39,773 nucleotides of DNA from Tubiluchus corallicola (lineage: Eukaryota; Priapulida; Priapulimorpha; Priapulimorphida; Tubiluchidae): contig JAQGDQ010000041.1 of the NCBI GenBank assembly GCA_030141605.1, positions 808,001 through 847,773 of the forward strand, read 5' to 3'. The notes below the pieces were generated by a model. That model ran no database searches, was not told where the DNA came from, and worked only from the letters and a program-made list of their open reading frames with translations. Every line of letters begins with the position of its first letter. Position 1 is the stretch's first letter. The translations under genes were made by a program, and so were the position numbers. Positions 23,701-34,600 of this stretch are shown here, one piece after another.

Positions 23701-26700
23701 GGATGTCATATATTATGAATGTTTATAGACACCTTGCCAGTAAGCCTGAAACAAAATGGCCACGATAGAAAAATTTATTCTAAAATTATAAGACATATAC
23801 ATTTATAAAACGTAATGCCTGAATGCATAATTGCATACGCCTTATGTGTAGTGAACAATTTCAAAATGTTACCCCAGTTTATTTATTTCTTTGGTTGGCA
23901 AAGCAGTTATCTCTTGCTGGCTGAGTTGCTGCAATATAGCATTTACATAAGCAGTAGTACCATTTTTAAAATTTTTGCTTAGCCTTGAAATGTTAACGAA
24001 ATATAGGCTTACCATATCTGTATTCATTCAAAAGAGGACAGTAAGTCTGTTATGTGGGAAAAAGCAACAGACTTTCTACACTTTAAGGTGTTTTTGAGCC
24101 CTTAAATTGGAAGAAACTTGTTATTTTATGTGCAACAGCTTCAACAACTTTCAGACATTTTGGTAAATCAACTAATCTAAAACTAAGTGACTAATTTGTC
24201 TGATATCATATTTTGATTAAGAAATAAAAAACATGCTCATTGATACTAAGTTAACTGTTATCTAATTGCCTACCTAGCTGTAGGTCTCCCATTACTTGAC
24301 AGTGTCTGATAGTCTTGTGGTCTCCAAAATTTTATGGCCAAGTAAAATCCCTTTCAATGACTCTATGCTGTTCATTTTTGTTGGCCATTGGTTTGCTTAA
24401 GTAAAAAATCATTTTAAATTTACTCTTTTTTGCAACAAATTTATACTGATTTGCAATATTCTAAAGATAGATTCAGGTTCATCAGCTGAGCAAAGGGCTT
24501 CACATAATTAACACCTTTTCCATTTGAGGTAAAAGCTACCAGTTGCTGCTAGACAAAAACACTTTGCATAATGAGATTCTGCTGTTTTCGGCTTACACAG
24601 GCAATGATTTTAATGTGAAAAAGAGGACGTGTCCTGGGAAATCTGGAACCAATTGCTTCTTAATGTAACATCACTTTTAATAAAAATTTATTCACTACTA
24701 CAGTACTTTAAGTAACGTAATACATTCTTATTTGTATAGCCACAAAATCCTTAATTACAAGTCTTACTGTCCATTTAAGGTATAATAACTTATATGTGTA
24801 TTTACCACACTGCAGCAGACTGGTACATTATGTCAGATGTACGTTATCACTTATTACTTTAGCATGTTAGTTTTATCTCGTATTAAAAACTTTGTTGTGC
24901 TTGAAAAACAGCTTGTATTATAGTCGTAATGTTTTCTTTACTGTCTTTAGGCGTTGGATATTTCACATTGCCATTGCTAGTTCATGCTGATGCTGCCCAT
25001 GTGCATGCTTGCGAGTGGAATCCAAATGCAATAGAAGCACTGCGGAGAAATCTTTCACTGAATTCCGTTGCAGGTAGATGCACAGTCTACGAGGGCGATA
25101 ACAAACTGGTACATAAATTAGCTCAAATAGCATATGTATAATGTAGTGCATTCAGGGTGCCCCAAACAAGGTATTATCCGGAACAGTTTCTCCGTCTTGA
25201 ACAGCAGTGAAAAATTAGGGATAAACAAACCAAATTGCCGAGCTGTAAAAGTCTACCTCCTAATATAAAGAAAATTCTGTCAAAGTCAGAATCAGGTTCC
25301 CAGAAGGGGGCTTGGGTTACGAAATGTCCTAAACCAAGATGTGCTACTTGCAACTACATTGTCGAATGTAAATCTTTTGTTGTAAAGTTAACAAAGGCAA
25401 CTTTTATTATTAAAAGGAAGTTAGACAGTACTAGATAATAACTTGCTCTGGCTGCCGAGAACAATATGTATGTGAAACTAGCACTAAACTGAGTACAAGG
25501 ATGATGGTACGTACACAATAAGGAACACATCTGTGACACCACACGGGGGGGGGGGGGGCGTTAAACACATTGATGAATGTAGCAAACAGGATTTTAATGT
25601 ACTACCTTTTTTCCAAGTCACAAAAGAAAATGTACAAAAGAACAAAAAGTAATAGAGGAGAAATTTATAAATATTATGAGACGAAAATTAAACCTCAAAA
25701 AACTAAATAGCTTAAAAAAAATTTCAGTGATAGTTGGCAGCACTGCATACTGCATACTCACTGTATCTGATCAGTGGTCAACACAGTGATCAACAGGCCT
25801 GTTGCCAATTAAAATGAAAGCTATGTGTAAACATTTTAATTGTATTCTATGTAATCATGGTGATCATGCATTAATATGCTTGGTTAGATACAAATGTAGG
25901 TAAAAATGGCACAGGAAAAAGTGATACAGGAAAAAATGCTACAGTAAAAAATGGCACAGGAAAAAATGGTACAAATGGAAAACTAGGTAAGAATCCCACA
26001 GGTAAAAATGGCACAGCAAAAAATGGCACGGCAAAAAATGGAACGGTCAAAAAATGGCACAGGGAAAAAATGGCACAAATGGAAATGTAGGTAAAATGGC
26101 ACAGGAAATAATGGCACACTTAATAATATATATGCTTAAGGTTAGGATCATGGTGGGGTATAATTATTTTAGTTATTTTTACCTCTACCAAGGAAGTTAT
26201 GCTTCAACACAGTTTGTTTGATTATTTTTTTGTCTGTTTTATAGCAGTAAGCCTGTTACGCAAAACCATCTAGCACATTTCCAAGAAACTTTGTGAAGAA
26301 AGGGTCTAGGTGCCAACATGGGAAACTTTTCTCAAACTTAACCAAACACAACATACAAAAAACATTCGTGAAGCATTTCATGGAGGTCTCAGAGGCAGTG
26401 TTTAGTATTTCTTTTTTGTTAGCTTCACCTGGACAAAAAACTACGAGTTAGTTCCAGTTCCTTTCGAGAAATTCTCGCTTGTAATACTGTTTAACCTTTG
26501 CTTATTAATGTGTATGGCCTTTAAGGTGACTTGGTACTTAGATATTTATCAGTCTATTATCATTGCTAAAATTAATGATTAAAAAGGTAGATAAGTGTGG
26601 ACCATTCGTGCATTCAATTGATTATAAATCTATCTAATGAACAAATTTTTTATGAGCTTTTTGTTAGTCTACATAATACCAATACAGGTACATTTTTGAA

Positions 26701-28417
26701 TTCTTATTTGTTTACCTTTGAGTTAAATTTTTGTAATCAAAAGAATCAAACGAATAAGTTTGGGATTGTTTCTGCGATTTACTTCCTACTGAGTGCATTA
26801 TACTTTTATTATAGAAATCAATTGCATCAAAATAACGTATGTGCCATTTTTCATACGTTTCCATTTGCGCCATTTTTACCTATTTTTCCATTTGTGCCAT
26901 TTTTTCCGGTCCCTTTTTTACCTATGCTGTTTTTTCCAGTGGCATTTATTCCTGTGCCATTTTTACCGTGCCATTCTTACCATGCCATTTTACCTACTAT
27001 TCCATTTTTTCCTGTGCCAGTTTTTCTTGTACCATTTGTTCCTCTGCCATTTTTACCTGTACCATACCATACACCAATAAGCTTGAATAAATACTCATTA
27101 ATGTAAGTTCAAGTACAACCACCCTTCACCCATTAATGATTTTTACTGGAATTTTATTAGCTTAATGTGTAAATAGTTGTTTACATGCTGTATGTTGAAT
27201 TCTTTTTGTTTCAGCCACCTGGTTATTATATAAATATATGAAACTAGGGCTAAAGTTTACAATTCCCTACACACAAGAAATTAGTTAGTTAAGCGGATTA
27301 GGAATAGTATAAAAGATAACATTAGGGTTATGTTATGACTAGGGTTAGGGTATTTAAATTGTGTGGGGAATTGTAAATTCCTTCCATATAAAATATATCT
27401 GTCTGTGTGTGTGTGTGTGTGCGTGTGCGTGTGCGTGTGTCTGTGTGCATGTGTCTGTGTGCGTGTGTGTGTGTTTGCGTGCGTGCATACGTGCGTGTGT
27501 GTGCTTGCGTGCGTGCGTGCATACGTGCGTGTGTGCTTGTATGTGTGTGTGTATGTATATATATATGTATATAATGCCTATAACTGTTTATGTGGTTTTC
27601 TATGCACAGTTTCTGAGTTTCTTAAAAATAAATACATATAACCGTACATATGAATTTATCTAATTAATGTTGTTGAACAAGAACAAGTTTATTAAAATCC
27701 ATACTGAATCTAAATGGGAATAAGATCATACGTAATGTGGGATAACATTTATCAAATATGCAAAACATATGAAATTACTATTCACAAGTACACTACAAGG
27801 CTAAAATTTTATATTTACAAGTTGCGTACTGTAACAATGTCTTATTTTAGGTTTGTCCTCATGATAGTGCTGATAGGGTTATTCTGGGATTAATACCAAC
27901 GTCTGACCAGAGCTGGCAGGTGGCGTGTGCTGCCTTGAAGTCAAGTACTGGTGGAATGCTTCATATTCACGGGAACGTCACTTCAGGTATTCTGCCTTCA
28001 CAACCCATGAGTGAAAGGTCGGATGCATGTACAGCCAAACAGTCATCATCACTTTCTCAAAAGAACTGTCAAACTTGCTGTGACTGTAAATGTGAATATA
28101 AATGTTTCTGCAAAAGCGATTGCTGCAGCTCATACAAAGTTGAAACAGATTGTCATGCTGTAACTGCTGAAGAGGATCTTGGTATTGCCACAGTGGCTTG
28201 CAAGGGCAGGTGTTACCAAAATTCAGGCGCATCTACTAACATTAATAATGCATGGACATACTGGGCTAATTCTACTGCCGCAAAGATATCGCATCTTTTG
28301 ACTGAAACGCATGGTGGAATTTGGAAGACTGAAGTGAAAGAGATAGTTAGAGTTAAGTCTTATGCACCACATATTGACCATTTAGTAGTAGATCTGTATT
28401 GTAAACCCATTAGGTAA
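17780..28417 (+). CDS. TYW2: tRNA wybutosine-synthesizing protein 2 (acp transferase), 5' end missing
   Basis: TYW2 (TRMT12) moves the 3-amino-3-carboxypropyl group of S-adenosylmethionine to the wyosine base at position 37 of tRNA-Phe. Five exons join in frame: 17780-17986, 19583-19733, 22984-23093, 24951-25108, 27851-28417 (stop TAA), about 396 residues. Family signatures in order: [13 protein letters not shown] (exon 1); [12 protein letters not shown] (exon 2); [20 protein letters not shown] (exon 3); the SAM-binding [12 protein letters not shown] split across exons 3 and 4; [15 protein letters not shown] and GDNKL (exon 4); [19 protein letters not shown], and [15 protein letters not shown] near the C-terminus (exon 5). 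Donors after exons 2 (GTGCCA) and 4 (GTACAT) are weak, but the protein continuity is good. The N-terminal exon was not found. Exon 5 carries an unusual cysteine-rich insertion (28067-28126). Every intron but the first-listed gap holds mobile-element debris. Confidence 0.92.
18763..19440. mobile_element. Second inverted-repeat element with subrepeats, in TYW2 intron
   Basis: At 18763-18821 the word ACATTTGGGCATG and variants occur four times at a period of about 15 bp. At 19393-19440 the reverse complement (CCCAAATGTCTCGT and variants) occurs three times. The 570 bp between has no recognised gene. The structure is foldback-like but unrelated in sequence to the GGCACAGGTAAA family. It sits between the exons ending at 17986 and starting at 19583. 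Confidence 0.6.
22147..22934. mobile_element. Pogo/Tigger-like DNA transposon remnant, 788 bp
   Basis: Terminal inverted repeats of about 25 bp begin CAGTAAGCGCCGCTTAATAG at 22147 and end in the near-complement (CTATTAAGCGGTGCCTACTG) at 22934, with two mismatches. TA flanks both ends (22145-22146 and 22935-22936), as expected for Tc1/mariner superfamily insertion; CAGT ends are typical of the pogo/Tigger branch. A short interior frame at about 22616 reads [10 protein letters not shown] before a stop, which resembles the PCNA-binding (QxxLxxFF) tail some of these transposases carry. The element is too short to be autonomous. It ends 49 bp before TYW2 exon 3. Confidence 0.75.
25150..25730 (+). 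mobile_element. Penelope-like element remnant (GIY-YIG region)
   Basis: The plus strand reads, with stops and frame changes, [15 protein letters not shown], then [13 protein letters not shown] (the zinc-binding linker CxxxxxCxxC type), then [17 protein letters not shown], then [20 protein letters not shown]. This order matches the C-terminal linker and GIY-YIG endonuclease of Penelope-like elements, in which the YVGET-type motif lies. Here it reads YVCET, and a poly-G run at about 25545-25558 disrupts the frame. It lies in the last TYW2 intron and is clearly inactive. Confidence 0.6.
25890..27070. mobile_element. Foldback-like element, copy 2, with expanded terminal arrays
   Basis: This copy is in reverse orientation relative to the one at 16461-17236. 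Its left array at 25890-26119 repeats a roughly 15-bp GGTAAAAATGGCACA unit about 14 times; its right array at 26838-27066 is the inverted equivalent. Both copies share the terminus CAAATGTAGGTAAAAATGG and the inner edge (GGCACACTTAATAA here against the complement of the GTGCGCC edge in copy 1). The interior matches copy 1 over hundreds of bases. Long open frames rich in PFLPV in the right array simply translate the repeat. Confidence 0.7.
27400..27575. repeat. TG/TGCG microsatellite
   Basis: A dense (TG)n tract with interspersed CG steps (TGTGTGCGTGTGCGTG) followed by TATATATA. It lies in the last TYW2 intron, about 275 bp before exon 5. Open frames here encode only Cys-Val or Thr-His repeats. 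Confidence 0.95.
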
Positions 28418-28434
28418 CGTTTGGTTTTTCAGTA

Positions 28435-28440
28435 AATAAA
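28435..28440 (+). terminator. TYW2 polyadenylation signal
   Basis: AATAAA begins 18 bp after the TYW2 stop codon, implying a very short 3' untranslated region. That fits the convergent esterase gene ending only about 200 bp further on. Confidence 0.6.
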
Positions 28441-28635
28441 ATTAATTTGAAATTTGGTTTTCTGAAGGGTGGAACAGTCTTATATGCTTTAGAGTAAGTT
28501 AATTAATTAATTAGAGAAATTTAGTTTCACAGGAATGACATGTAGAGCTTTCATGAAACTAATTTGTGATCAATTGAAAACCTGTTCACATGCAATGATT
28601 GTATGATTTTAGATTCTTTTTTGTGTTTATATTGG

Positions 28636-31600
28636 TTAGAATTTTTCAGGAATATCACCATCGCTCATGTACGTTGAATTTGCAAAGACGGGCGGTACCT
28701 TCTCTTTAGTAACACAGACTTCCTTGTTTTCTTCTACACTGCTTATAGTATTCTGCTCTGTTTTTGAAGTTTTGGATAGTTTAATGATAGCTATGATTTC
28801 CACAGTTACAAGAATTAACAGCAAACAGCAGATCGCAAGCAACACCCATACAATAATCAGTACAGTATCGGTTTCATCTTCTGGTTCCTCAGTTGGCATT
28901 TCAGTGGTTTTAGTGGTTGTAGGTCTGGTGAAAGTGAATGAAAATGTTGGACGCCAAGTGGTGGTGGATCTTGTTGTAGTCGACTCATCTGTAGCTGTTG
29001 TAGGCAATGTAAATGGTGGCCTTGTACTTGATGGTCCCGTGGTTGGAGGCGTTATGGTTGTCGTGTCATTACTGACATCAAAAATACTGGTTGTATTTTC
29101 TAGCTCATAAATATAGTTGTTCCAGTACTGGTTTGCACGAGCGGCATAATGCTGTTCAAGGGTAGAATTCTCATCTAGCCGTAAAAAGTATCGTGTGTTG
29201 TTTTCGTACTTCTGCCAGATTACAGCATCTTCTTTGGTTTTCTCAGGTGTCGGATCTCTGTTAACAATAAGGAATTCAGTTAACAGCAAGCAGTTAACGA
29301 GAAGTAGTTATGTACTTTATAACATATGAATGACACATAAGTGACATCAGCATAGCTATTGCTGTGCTTCAGTGTCGGTACAAAGTTCACTATGGAACTA
29401 AACGTAAAACTCGCAGAGAAAGAGGATATTCAAAAATGAGTCTTTTGACATCTAAACTTGGAGCACATAGTTGACATTTGTAAGCTATAATTTATGGATT
29501 ACACACTAGATACTTACTTATAATTTTTTATTGATTCGCACATAATTTGTTAATTAGCTTACCCATGTTTTGCAAAGTTTGTCCACAGGTCCATCATGTA
29601 GTCACTAAATATTTCATCTCTTTCTTGCAGAATCCAGTTTCCGGGCTGTATACATATTAACTCATTAAAGCAGATGGTAGCATTGCTCCAAGCCATCCCA
29701 AAAACATAGAAAATGTCTGTCCCGTGTATCACCACTGAAACAAAATTAGTTTGCTTGTTTAATGCCATGAATGAAGGTGTGACGCGTAACCCTGTTTGAC
29801 TACTGGCCAAAGACTGAAATATTTATAGCATCTTTAGGGTCATTTTTTGTTTAATCATGTAAAGGTCTTAGGCAGGTTTTAGAAGATGATTTTCAGGTCA
29901 GATGGAAAAAACTGACTAAACTACTTTTTTAGTTCTATAGGTTATAATTTGCACAATACTTGGTTTAAAAGGAGAATTTTCAGAAATGAAGTCAAGTGCA
30001 TAAACCCAAACGGATCCCTCATTCCAGCTATGATAAAGTGATTCCTGGTCCATTGGAGCTTTTATTCCACCATCTCCAAGCATCTGTGAAAAAGTTATAT
30101 AAACCTGTTATTGGAACAGTGCTAATTATAAAAGTTCTGAACTTTTTCATAGTTATTTCTCTGCCAACTGCTTTTTTCTAGATGTCACTCATGTTAGTCA
30201 CAACCAATGAAGGGGCAATTGAAAAATCACATGAACGAGAAGCTAAAATGGCTTGTGGTACATTAGTGCAGGGCCTAAATCTGCCAAATGAATTATCTGT
30301 AGATTGTTGGCTCACTGCAGCTTGAAGAGTGCAGAATGAAATCAGTCCGTCTAAAGAAGATGAAAGGTGTTTTGAAAGATACAGCAAAAAACAATGGATT
30401 ATAATATATCTTCTAAATTATAAAAATTGCTTTTTACAGGAACAGATTTTTATTGCTAGCTTTTCAACAGTATCACATTTTTTGAAGGTGGAAAACCATT
30501 AAATTTGGTGTTTTAGCCTATATGAAAAGATGGCAATTTGATGTTACCTTAGGCAATGCATCGTTTTTCAGCAGGTTGCATTGGCATGTTTGGAAATGTC
30601 TCTGTTAAAACAGTTCTACGCAATTTTTCCAAAAATGTGTGTTTTTATTAACCATATTGTTGAATATACTACGTTTCCTAGCATGTTTTGCAGAATTAAT
30701 TAGGACTACCTCTGTTGCTGATATGATGGCATTCCACGGTCTTTCCCCCACGACAAGGTTAAGGATAGGTCGATCTTCAGCAGTTCTCATTCCTATGGGA
30801 TCATCCCAGTTTGTATATTCAAAAATGATTGCATCTCTAAGAGCATATACAGGATCGTAGAAATGACCTTTTTCCAGTAGAATCGGTGTTATGTAATTTG
30901 CAAATATGTCGTAAGTGACATCGAGGGCCGGAACGTCAGCATATACAGACCTTTGGAAAGATGATTAAAAAAATTCTTAAGTATTATTTTGAAAATAAAA
31001 GCTAAAATGCAAGATTGCGTTGGTTTGTGGAATATCAGTTGGATAAATATCAAATGTATGTCATAACACATCGAAAATTATTTGGCTTTAAACGATATAT
31101 GAAATCTATTCTGCTCAAATCTTACTTATAATGCATTTTTGGTTTTAGCCGTGAAGTGCAATAGTTACAGTACATCCCGTGACTGGTTACTTTACAGTTT
31201 ATATTTTCATACTTTTGCATCACGTTTCTGTTGAACTCCTTTCTATTTCATTTCTCTTCTCGTTTTCTCTATCTTATTCTATTATTTTATCTTAACTATT
31301 CCCTGTTTTTCTATATTTTTTCTTTTGTTAATTAAGCAGTTTTTTCTCCTCTTTTCATGGTGGTCTCACAAGCTTTGCTTCTTGACCACCATGCAGCTTA
31401 TATTTACTGTTGATAAACTATTATGTAGTTAGTAACTATATTAATATAGTTCTTTTACAATTATTGTAATTACTATTGATTTGATGTATAACAGTTATAA
31501 TGTGATAATGTAATTATGCTGAAGTGGACAATAAATTATGAATTACAAATCAGTTTTGGGATTTACACTGTGCTTGGAAACTTTCAGACAACTGATGAGG

Positions 31601-34600
31601 ACTAGTAAGATAGATATGGGATTTAAAACTTATTTTATCTGTTTTAGTAGTTTGGACAAATTAATATAAATTCAGTTTTGTGTGTCTGATTCTGACCATG
31701 CACTGACATTCTCCTTTCTTTTAAGCTTTTAATATATTATTTAGGCTTCTTACAAATACATCTAGGTTCCTCATAACTATGTTAATGGGGCTAGTTTTCT
31801 TAATAAATGTTGTATAGAGGAATAAAAAGTATGCTACACACATTTGGAAATTATTATGTTGGTTGAGGTTGTTTTTTAAATCAGTTTTAAGTGCCATCCT
31901 GACTTGTCAATGTTTATATTGGTAAATTTATTAATTCCGTAATTACTAATAATGTTATTTATGTTTTAGGTGTGCTTTTTTTTAATAGTTGAGTATTACA
32001 GTCTGGCTTTCCTTGAAGATTACTAGTTTGTTCAGTATAAGTGAGCAGTTTGAGGCTTTGAGTCCACTTACAATAATGAAAATCCTTCGTCTTTTGTAGC
32101 TCCTGTGATTAATTTAACATCTTTGTTGTACAACCCAGCACTGAGCAGAAAATCTGGCATGTCTGTCAGAAACTTTCCATCAACAACTGGAGCAAATGGT
32201 ACTGCAGAATCGTATTTCTGAAAATTGGAATGCATGAGCAAAATGACATTCTGTTTAGGTGGCTAGTTTTGTTTTGTTATCTTCTGAGTATTGAAATAAT
32301 TGTAGAGAAATTAACTTAAGTATTTTATTATTTTTTTGCTTTATAGTACCATACTCAGTAGTATGTTCAAACATTCTTTCTCATTATGGAGTTTTACCGA
32401 TTCTACAGAGTTTCCCCAATTCCCCCTGGCCTGGCAGAAATTCCATTCTTGGGAGTCAAGTGACTCGGACTGCCTCCTGTTTGAGAATCGCTGTTTTGGG
32501 TGTTATGCTGGTCCTTCTCATTAATAGCTCTTTTAATCTCAATTGAGTTTAATCTAATAATAGAGTTTAACATTACATGTACTTAGTACTAGTTGTGGTG
32601 AGTGTAAGCGTGTGTTATTATTCAAATAAACATACTGGTATTTGTTGTTCCATCAGTGTGACGCCATCTATTTCACGTAAGCATTCTACCATAGCTTCTT
32701 CCTCCTCTGGTGTATTCGTATCTGTTGGACAGTCTACCAACTCAGCTAAGCGCTTGGTGAATTTTAGAGGCTCTGGTTCAACTGACCAAATGCACATTGA
32801 GCTGCCACTTTGTGCAATAACATTGTGAAAGAGACCTGAAACCATTTCCAATAATATTTACATGGTGTGAGTTAATATCAGTTGATCTCTTTGTTTTTTC
32901 AACCATCAGGAGGCATATGAATATGCTTTTGTGGGCTTTGACAGTTTGCAACAAAATACTCAGTAGAACACTAAGACATAGGCAGCACAGAATATTGTTA
33001 GACAACAAATATGTTCAGGAAATATTGCCAAGACGTTGGTACAATGTCGAATAGTTTTGTCTAATATTGGTACAACATTTCCATATTTGCTAAAATATTG
33101 TAACAACATAGGTACAATAATTTTGTGCTGCCTGACGATGCCTCAGTATAAAGGAGACATAGGACTACGTCACAAAATTTAATGTTGGTTTTTGCTAAAG
33201 GATTCTGAGCTTCATATTGGCGTAGAGATGAGACATTTTCATTATTTAGAATATACGTGAATGCGAGTTTTGGATTATTTAGACAATATATGGTAACATG
33301 AAAATTGTTACTTCATACTGTAATAAATTATTATGTTTCATACACTATCGTTATCATAAAAGACTGAGACTGAAACACACAATTGAGACAGCATGACAAC
33401 CTGCCAATGAAAGCCAGGATGAGATGAGTCTACTGGTGCGCTTCCAATGTCATAGAGATTGTATGTTATAAGCAGCGCATCCACGAAAAGATATTGCTGT
33501 TCCAATATATCGATTTGCCGATATATTGGCTGCTGATCTGTGATCAGGTCCAGTAATCGGCGATTCTTTCGAAGATCGGTTTGCAGCGATGAAATATTGG
33601 TATTAGGATCGGAATCAGTGAATTCATGATCGGAACCACTGTGCTGTTTGAATTGTTTACCTATGACTGCTGTATGCAGCCATGTTTGTAGAAAGAGATT
33701 TCCATATCTCCAGCCATTTACAGCTTACCTTTATGATTTAATGCATAATGCATTTTGTATTTATACATAATGAATTTAACAGTTTTTTTATTTAATATTA
33801 GAATGTGGAAGAAAAACGTGTGTTAGCGTTTTCTGATAAACGTGTGTTGTCGACAACTGGTCAGTGATCGGGTTTTTGAAAAATGTGATCAGTGAATCAA
33901 TCGGAAATCGTGTTTAAAAAGATTGCGATCGGCATTTGGGTCAGAATCGGTAAAGCTGAGTTCGGTAAAATACTGTGAGGGTCCTGAAGGAGAATTATTG
34001 TTTGGTTTATAATGTTGAAGAGTTCCATCAAGACTAAAACTAGTACAATTATTAGAAATACCAAAAGGAAAAATCTAAGTAGATAGTATGTCAAAATTGT
34101 AAATCCAAATAATTATCTATGAAATTTGTAATTTTAGTGATGTGAAATTAGTAATTTCAGTTTCTGCAATGAAACATTTGATTACCTTCTGATAAAGGTG
34201 ATAACATATGAAGTGAAACTGATGAGGCACCAGCGCTTTCTCCAAATATAGTAACGCGGTCTTTATCTCCGTTGAAGACGTGGATGTTTTTTTGTACCCA
34301 TTTCATGATTTCAATTTGATCATGCATCCCGAAGTTGCCAGGCACCAAGTCACTTTCGGTACTCATGTAACCTGATTGAAAAGTTTAGCTAGGATAAATT
34401 AAACATCTCTTTCTATATAGTTTCTATAGGAAAAACAAAGAAAAGCAGTATGGCCTTGAATTATATTACAAAACTGCAGTTCTTGAATTGAAGTAGGACT
34501 CTATTTTGTATACTAGCATTTGTAAGATAGCTTATTCGTAATTCGTTAGGTATAGTTATGTATTATATGTACCGATAAAATGTTTGTACTTTGAAAGTGA

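Noticed and set aside
25871-26119. Minus-strand Pro/Phe-rich open frame
   Set aside because: Same cause: the complementary strand of the left terminal array.
26597-27106. A 169-codon plus-strand open frame rich in PFLPV-type repeats
   Set aside because: It is the translation of the right terminal array of the foldback-like element; all neighbouring frames show related repeats and the unit length drifts.
27325-27352. TTAGGG-like words (telomeric repeat)
   Set aside because: Only about three imperfect units, not a telomere or a clear interstitial array.
27328-27663. Cys-Val and Thr-His repeat open frames on both strands
   Set aside because: They translate a TG microsatellite.
28667-29110. 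147-codon Val/Ser-rich plus-strand open frame
   Set aside because: It is antisense to the Thr-rich stalk and transmembrane exon of the esterase, whose splicing and domain order fix the coding strand.
30605-30709. Extension of esterase exon 7 past 30710 as open frame
   Set aside because: Joining at 30710 to 30083 restores the family block (GDGGIKAP...VWVYALDF) in phase, while the extension has no family similarity.
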